A DNA stretch of 64,000 nucleotides from Streptomyces alfalfae (GTDB lineage: Bacteria; Actinomycetota; Actinomycetes; Streptomycetales; Streptomycetaceae). Position 1 is the first letter of the stretch, and each line of letters opens with the position of its first letter. Shown here piece by piece: positions 60,653 through 64,000 of this stretch. The notes beneath the pieces are model-generated. The model searched no databases. It was given only the letters and a program-made list of their open reading frames with translations, and was not told where the DNA came from. The stretch lies in contig NZ_QEXM01000048.1 in NCBI RefSeq assembly GCF_004127445.1, forward strand, positions 1 through 64,000, read 5' to 3'. Both the position numbers and the translations under genes were made by a program.

Positions 60653-60680
60653 GCGGGCTGGGGGGGGGTGGTGGTGTGGG

Positions 60681-60738
60681 TGCAGGAAAGTCCCGCCGAA
60701 GCACCCGGTTTGGGCGCTTATGGGCGGGACTTTTGTGC
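60681..60738. terminator. Long bidirectional hairpin between MFS and DUF397 genes
   Basis: TGCA-gg-AAAGTCCCGCC (60681-60697) pairs with GGCGGGACTTT-tg-TGCA (60723-60738), and the loop holds a second imperfect stem (AAGCACCC with GGGCGCTT). It lies between convergent genes and has T-runs on exit. Confidence 0.8.
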
Positions 60739-60760
60739 AACCCCGGGCGCGAGCCAGGGG

Positions 60761-61063
60761 TCAGGCCGTCGCGTGGGCGAGGAAGTGGGACCAGGGGGCG
60801 GGGCTGATCGTGAGCGTCGGCCCGGCGGTGCGTTTGCTGTCGCGGATGTGGATGGCGTGCGGTGCGCGGGCCACCTCCACGCAGTTGCCCCCCTCGCCGT
60901 CGCTGTGGCTGGACTTCGTCCAGGGGTACGAGGCTTCGAGGCATTCGCCGCCGGCGCCGCCGCTGTGGCTGGACTTCCGCCAGGTGTAGGCGGCTTCGAG
61001 GCATTCGCCGCCCTCGCCGGTGCTGTAGCTGCTCTTGAACCAGTCGAGTTCGGAGTTGTTCAT
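60761..61063 (-). CDS. DUF397 protein of whiJ-type cassette 2 (three motif copies)
   Basis: This 100-aa protein carries three tandem DUF397 motifs, WFKSSYSTGEGGECLEAAY, WRKSSHSGGAGGECLEASY and WTKSSHSDGEGGNCVEVA, then IHIRDSKRTAGPTLTISPAP. Cassette 1 has only two. Its ATG overlaps the stop of the HTH gene (ATGA). It is likely a partner of that regulator. Confidence 0.91.
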   Translation of the reverse strand: MNNSELDWFKSSYSTGEGGECLEAAYTWRKSSHSGGAGGECLEASYPWTKSSHSDGEGGNCVEVARAPHAIHIRDSKRTAGPTLTISPAPWSHFLAHATA

Positions 61064-61926
61064 GGTTCTCCCAGCATCTTCTCGATCAGGGTCAGCGATT
61101 CGTGGGGTGTCAGAGCCTGCGCCCGGATAATCCCATAGCGCTCGCTGAAGATGCGGACTTCTTCCGGCCCTGTAATGAGCCGTGGGTGACCATAACTTTC
61201 CGTGTAGACCACCTGCTGCCGCCCCCGGGGCGTCATCAACGTGAACGTGCCGTCCAGGGCCGGGTGTTCCGGCCGATCCGTCGGCATTACCTGGATCTCG
61301 ACGTTGCGCATACGCCCCGCAGTGAGCAACCGCCTTAGCTGTTGCTGTTGGACAGCCACGCCCCCCGTGGGGCGTTGGAGCACCGCCTCCTCCAGCACAT
61401 AACTGAAGGTCGGCGCGGGCCATCGCTCGAAGACCTGCTGGCGAGCCAATCGGTCGGCGAGCCGCTTCTCGATCGTCGCCTCATCGAGCAAGGGGCGCCG
61501 CTGGATGAAAGTGGCCCGGGCGTACGCCTCGGTCTGGAGAAGCCCGTGCACCGCTTGGGCGCCATAGTTGTGCAGGGCGACGGCTTCTGCCTCTGCCCGC
61601 GCGTAGTCCCGGAACCAATCCGGATGCCGAGTCCGAGCCCTGGCCTGGGCCTCCCGTACGTCGTCCGCGGCAGCGGCCAGTACGCCCCGGGCGTCCAGGA
61701 GGGCGTCGACCCGAGTCAGGAAATCCGGCTGCGGCGTGCGCACCCCGCGCTCTATGGCCGAGATCAGCGCTTCCCCGCAGTGCGCCGCCTTGCCCAGCTC
61801 TCGCTGGCTCATGCCGGCGTGTTCGCGGAGCACCTTGATCTGTTTGCCCAGGGCGCTGAAGAGATGCGCCGTGCCGTCCGTCTGGGAAGGCCGCTCGGGC
61901 CGTTCCTCATGGTCGCTGCTGGCCAT
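61060..61926 (-). CDS. WhiJ-like helix-turn-helix regulator (Scr1 family), cassette 2
   Basis: The 288-aa protein has an XRE helix-turn-helix (LGKQIKVLREHAGMSQRELG, then AHCGEALISAIERGVRTPQP) and a DUF5753 domain (YGAQAVHGLLQTEAYARATF, VEIQVMPTDRPEHPALDGTF, ERYGIIRAQALTPHESL). Its organisation is identical to the regulator at 19.4-20.3 kb, but the sequence is clearly diverged, so the two are paralogues and not a recent duplicate. Confidence 0.91.
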   Translation of the reverse strand: MASSDHEERPERPSQTDGTAHLFSALGKQIKVLREHAGMSQRELGKAAHCGEALISAIERGVRTPQPDFLTRVDALLDARGVLAAAADDVREAQARARTRHPDWFRDYARAEAEAVALHNYGAQAVHGLLQTEAYARATFIQRRPLLDEATIEKRLADRLARQQVFERWPAPTFSYVLEEAVLQRPTGGVAVQQQQLRRLLTAGRMRNVEIQVMPTDRPEHPALDGTFTLMTPRGRQQVVYTESYGHPRLITGPEEVRIFSERYGIIRAQALTPHESLTLIEKMLGEP

Positions 61927-62052
61927 GCCGTACCGCCCTCGCGTGAGTCACGGGAGACACCTCATACAGCCGGACGGGCACACTCATACACAGGCCCGGC
62001 GTCGAGGCGCCGTACCTGGTCAGCGTAGAGCCAATCGACCACGCTCAGTCAC

Positions 62053-62499
62053 ATGAACCAGCAAATCTCCACCCCTGCCACGACGTTGACGGTCTTCCGG
62101 CAGTTGCTCAGTGCGACGCCGCGAGGTGCCAGGCTGGCCCGGCGGCTGGCGGTGTACCAGCTCGACGCCTGGGGATACCCGCACGGCAGCGACGTGTCCG
62201 AGGCGGCGGCGCACATCGTCGCCGAGCTGGCGGCGAACGCCGTGACGCACGGCCGGGTGCCGGGGCGGGACTTCGAGCTGCGGCTCATCAGGCGGGAGCC
62301 GGACACGCTCCGTGTCGAGGTGGCGGACGCGCGCGGCGGGCCCGAGCCGAGGGCGAAGCCCCTGGACCCCCAGGCGGAGTCGGGGCACGGGCTGCGGCTC
62401 GTGGAAGCCCTGGCCACGCGGTGGGGCGTGGCGGAGCGGGCGGTCAGCAAGACGGTCTGGGCCGAGGTGCGGACCGGCGGCCGGCCACCGGCTACGTGA
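62053..62499 (+). CDS. Anti-sigma-like ATP-binding protein (HATPase_c), cassette 2
   Basis: The 148-aa GHKL-fold protein has N-box HIVAELAANAVTHGRVPG, G1 box VEVADARGGPEP and G2 box ESGHGLRLVEALATRWG. The G1 box lacks the second Gly-x-Gly of cassette 1 (DARGG instead of DSGGG), but the Asp is kept. Divergent from its HTH gene, it overlaps the sulfite oxidase gene by 8 nt at the 3' end. Confidence 0.9.
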   Translation: MNQQISTPATTLTVFRQLLSATPRGARLARRLAVYQLDAWGYPHGSDVSEAAAHIVAELAANAVTHGRVPGRDFELRLIRREPDTLRVEVADARGGPEPRAKPLDPQAESGHGLRLVEALATRWGVAERAVSKTVWAEVRTGGRPPAT

Positions 62500-63463
62500 C
62501 GGTGAACGCCACTTCGTGGACCGAGTTGCGGGAGCCCGGCGGCGGCTGCACGCGGCCCGCGGCGTCCGTGGCCCGGGAGCGGACCGTGTGGGGGCCGGGG
62601 GTGAACCAGTGCCGCAGGGAGAAGCCCTGCCAGGCCGGGTCCGCGCCGAGGGTGTTGAGGCGGGCGGGCTCCCAGGGGCCGCCGTCCACGGAGAGGTCGA
62701 CGCGGACGACTTCCGTGGTGCTCCAGGCGCGGCCCCGGACGGTGATGGTTCCGTAGGGCAGCTCGGCGTCCCGCTCGGGCGAGGTCAGCCTGCTGTTGAC
62801 GTCGACCTCGCGCACCGGCTGCGGGGTGTCGTGACCCGGGAGCACGCGGTTGTAGAACCGGGTGGTGAACATGTGCTCGGGGCGCTCGTCGGTGAGGACG
62901 ATCCTGGTCAGCCACTTGACGGAGTTCGTGCCGAACATGCGGGGGACCACCGCCCGCAGGGGGTGGCCGTGGCGGGCCGGCAGGGGCTCGCCGTTCAGGT
63001 GGTGGGCCAGGAACACGTCGCGGCGGGCGACGGTCAGGGGCAGGTCCTTCACGTACGAGACGCCGTCCTCGTCCGCGAAGGAGCCCGTGTCGGCCCCTTC
63101 GAGGACGACGTGCCGGGCCGTGGGCAGCGGTGCGGCGCGGTCCAGGAGGGCGGCGAGGGGGAAGCCGGTCCACTCGACGTTCGCCACCGCGCGGGTGGGG
63201 ACGTCGGGGCGCAGCGGGCTGCCGAAGCACTCGTGCACGGCGGTGAGTTGGCCGGCGGGGTGCGCGAGGACCGCGGGGAGGTCGAGGCGCAGGGGGCGTT
63301 CGACCAGGCCCTCGACCGTCAGGGTCCAGGTGTCGGCGGACAGCCGAGGGATGCCCATGTGCGCGCGCACGAAGAGGTCGCCGGCCGGCGTGATGAAGTC
63401 GGGTCCCGGGGCCGGGTCGGCGTGGGAGGGGTCTTCCGGGGGAGGGACGAGGGAGGCGGTCAT
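62492..63463 (-). CDS. Molybdopterin-dependent sulfite oxidase-like enzyme
   Basis: The 323-aa protein has the oxidoreductase molybdopterin-binding domain. LTAVHECFGSPLRPDVPTRA holds the conserved Mo-ligating Cys, VEWTGFPLAALLDRAAPLPT follows, and GHPLRAVVPRMFGTNSVKWL is a family hallmark. A C-terminal Mo-co dimerisation domain (TVRGRAWSTTEVVRVDLSVD) follows. It has no heme domain and no signal peptide, so it is probably cytosolic, unlike the exported SorA/YedY types. Its ATG overlaps the stop of a small membrane protein gene. Confidence 0.9.
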   Translation of the reverse strand: MTASLVPPPEDPSHADPAPGPDFITPAGDLFVRAHMGIPRLSADTWTLTVEGLVERPLRLDLPAVLAHPAGQLTAVHECFGSPLRPDVPTRAVANVEWTGFPLAALLDRAAPLPTARHVVLEGADTGSFADEDGVSYVKDLPLTVARRDVFLAHHLNGEPLPARHGHPLRAVVPRMFGTNSVKWLTRIVLTDERPEHMFTTRFYNRVLPGHDTPQPVREVDVNSRLTSPERDAELPYGTITVRGRAWSTTEVVRVDLSVDGGPWEPARLNTLGADPAWQGFSLRHWFTPGPHTVRSRATDAAGRVQPPPGSRNSVHEVAFTVT

Positions 63464-63603
63464 CGTTGGGCGGCTCCCGTGCCGGTGGGTTTCGGCTGTT
63501 CCGGGTCCCCTGCGCGGGGGTGCGGTGCCGTGTCGCTGGCCTTCAGGGCCAGGGCGAAGAGGACGAGCATGGCCAGGGTCAGGGCCGTGGGCGCGACGAT
63601 CAT
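63460..63603 (-). CDS. Small membrane protein coupled to the sulfite oxidase
   Basis: The 47-aa peptide starts MIVAPTALTLAMLVLFALAL (one membrane helix) and continues KASDTAPHPRAGDPEQ to a Pro/Gly-rich tail. GGGG lies 9 nt before the ATG, and the TGA overlaps the downstream ATG (ATGA), so it is translationally coupled. It could anchor the otherwise soluble oxidase, which is inference. Confidence 0.75.
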   Translation of the reverse strand: MIVAPTALTLAMLVLFALALKASDTAPHPRAGDPEQPKPTGTGAAQR

Positions 63604-63842
63604 GGTGAGAATCCCCCCGGTTCTCCGAACTGGTGGGCCCGTGCGGCGACTTCGCGTACCGGGCCCGCGTCCCTGCGATCTTAGGCGGGCGGGGCGGAAC
63701 CGCCCACTTCTTTTGTGCGAGGTGCGTGTCGGCGCCCCGCCGGGCGGTCCCTTCCGCCTTGTCGGCTCGTTCTCGCCGGTACTCGGGTGGATGCGGCGGC
63801 GTGACGTTCGTCATCGGCCTCGGCGACGAACGGGGGACCACC

Positions 63843-64000
63843 ATGCCGGAGGGGACCGAGCGGCCGCGTCCTGCTCGGTTCGAGCAGGCGCTCGCCTGTT
63901 TCCGTGAGGCTCGTGAACTGTGAGCTGACCGACCCCGACGACCCGCCGGGGGTCTACGGCGTCATCGTCCACGACGAGGCCGGGACCCACCGCAGCGCCG
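63843..64000 (+). other. Start of a gene at the window edge, apparently frameshifted
   Basis: ATG 63843 with GGGGGACC upstream reads MPEGTERPRPARFEQALACF, then REAREL and a stop at 63923. From about GTG 63904 a second frame with strong G/C third positions reads VNCELTDPDDPPGVYGVIVH, then DEAGTHRSA, off the end. One gene interrupted by a one-base shift, or a separate gene starting at 63904, are both possible. Confidence 0.4.

Noticed and set aside
1..64000. tRNA genes, insertion sequences and attachment sites
   Set aside because: I scanned by eye for tRNA acceptor and T-loop patterns, transposase motifs and flanking direct repeats and saw none. A covariance-model search would settle tRNAs.

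Overview
This window is Streptomyces chromosome, from the conserved core rather than an arm. The evidence is about 70% or more G+C, coding frames with almost fixed G/C in third position, many GTG/TTG starts, ATGA/GTGA gene overlaps, and marker loci typical of the genus: bldN-rsbN, rex-hemACD-hemB, whiJ-type cassettes, futalosine menaquinone genes and a class I lysyl-tRNA synthetase. I see no integrase, transposase, CRISPR array, tRNA gene or conjugation module.

Layout. 0-0.3 kb: end of an rRNA operon (23S tail, 5S, strong terminator). 0.36-7.4 kb, all plus: HAD phosphatase, MFS transporter, AcuC-like deacetylase, phosphatase-like protein, a BldC-like DNA-binding protein, the tiny ribosomal protein bS22, an epimerase and a PlsC-type acyltransferase. 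7.5-11.1 kb, minus: anti-sigma rsbN, sigma bldN (with a good sigma-BldN-type promoter in front of rsbN) and a HAD-IB phosphatase. 11.3-18.1 kb, plus: glutaredoxin-like protein, then rex-hemA-hemC-hemD and hemB behind a near-perfect Rex operator. 18.2-24.3 kb: quinone oxidoreductase, whiJ-type cassette 1 (DUF397, Scr1-type HTH, HATPase), a secreted DUF4232 protein, a membrane-anchored HTH protein and an aminotransferase. 24.3-33.1 kb: divergent argS and class I lysS, a DUF2637 membrane protein, two DUF3558 lipoproteins, and rtcB. 33.1-38.0 kb is a looser accessory stretch: SDR, YnfA-type protein, AraC regulator, DinB-like protein and a flavin monooxygenase/FMN reductase pair.

38-54 kb, mostly plus: hemL and a histidine phosphatase, a Tat-exported deacetylase-like lipoprotein, the system II cytochrome c maturation set (resA, ccdA, resB, ccsB), a degraded EamA/LysR pair, and menaquinone genes (UbiD-, UbiA- and UbiX-type enzymes, an Lrp regulator, mqnE). 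53.9-55.5 kb: a leaderless cysteine-containing leader peptide followed by a DAACS-family symporter. 55.6-64 kb: TetR regulator, secreted tripeptidyl-peptidase-type hydrolase, HTH/MFS divergent pair, whiJ-type cassette 2, a molybdopterin sulfite oxidase with a coupled small membrane protein, and the start of a gene running off the end.

How it fits together: heme synthesis (rex-hemACDB, hemL), cytochrome c assembly and menaquinone synthesis form a respiratory theme, with Rex linking heme supply to NADH/NAD+ balance. Development is represented by bldN-rsbN and two whiJ-type cassettes. From memory, the left half matches the S. coelicolor SCO33xx region and the part from about 38 kb matches SCO4468 onward. 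Those regions lie on opposite sides of oriC in S. coelicolor, so the window may span an origin-symmetric inversion junction. The best items for a second look are the paired whiJ-type cassettes with different DUF397 repeat numbers, the Cys leader peptide/symporter unit, the possible inversion junction, and the double pseudogene scar.
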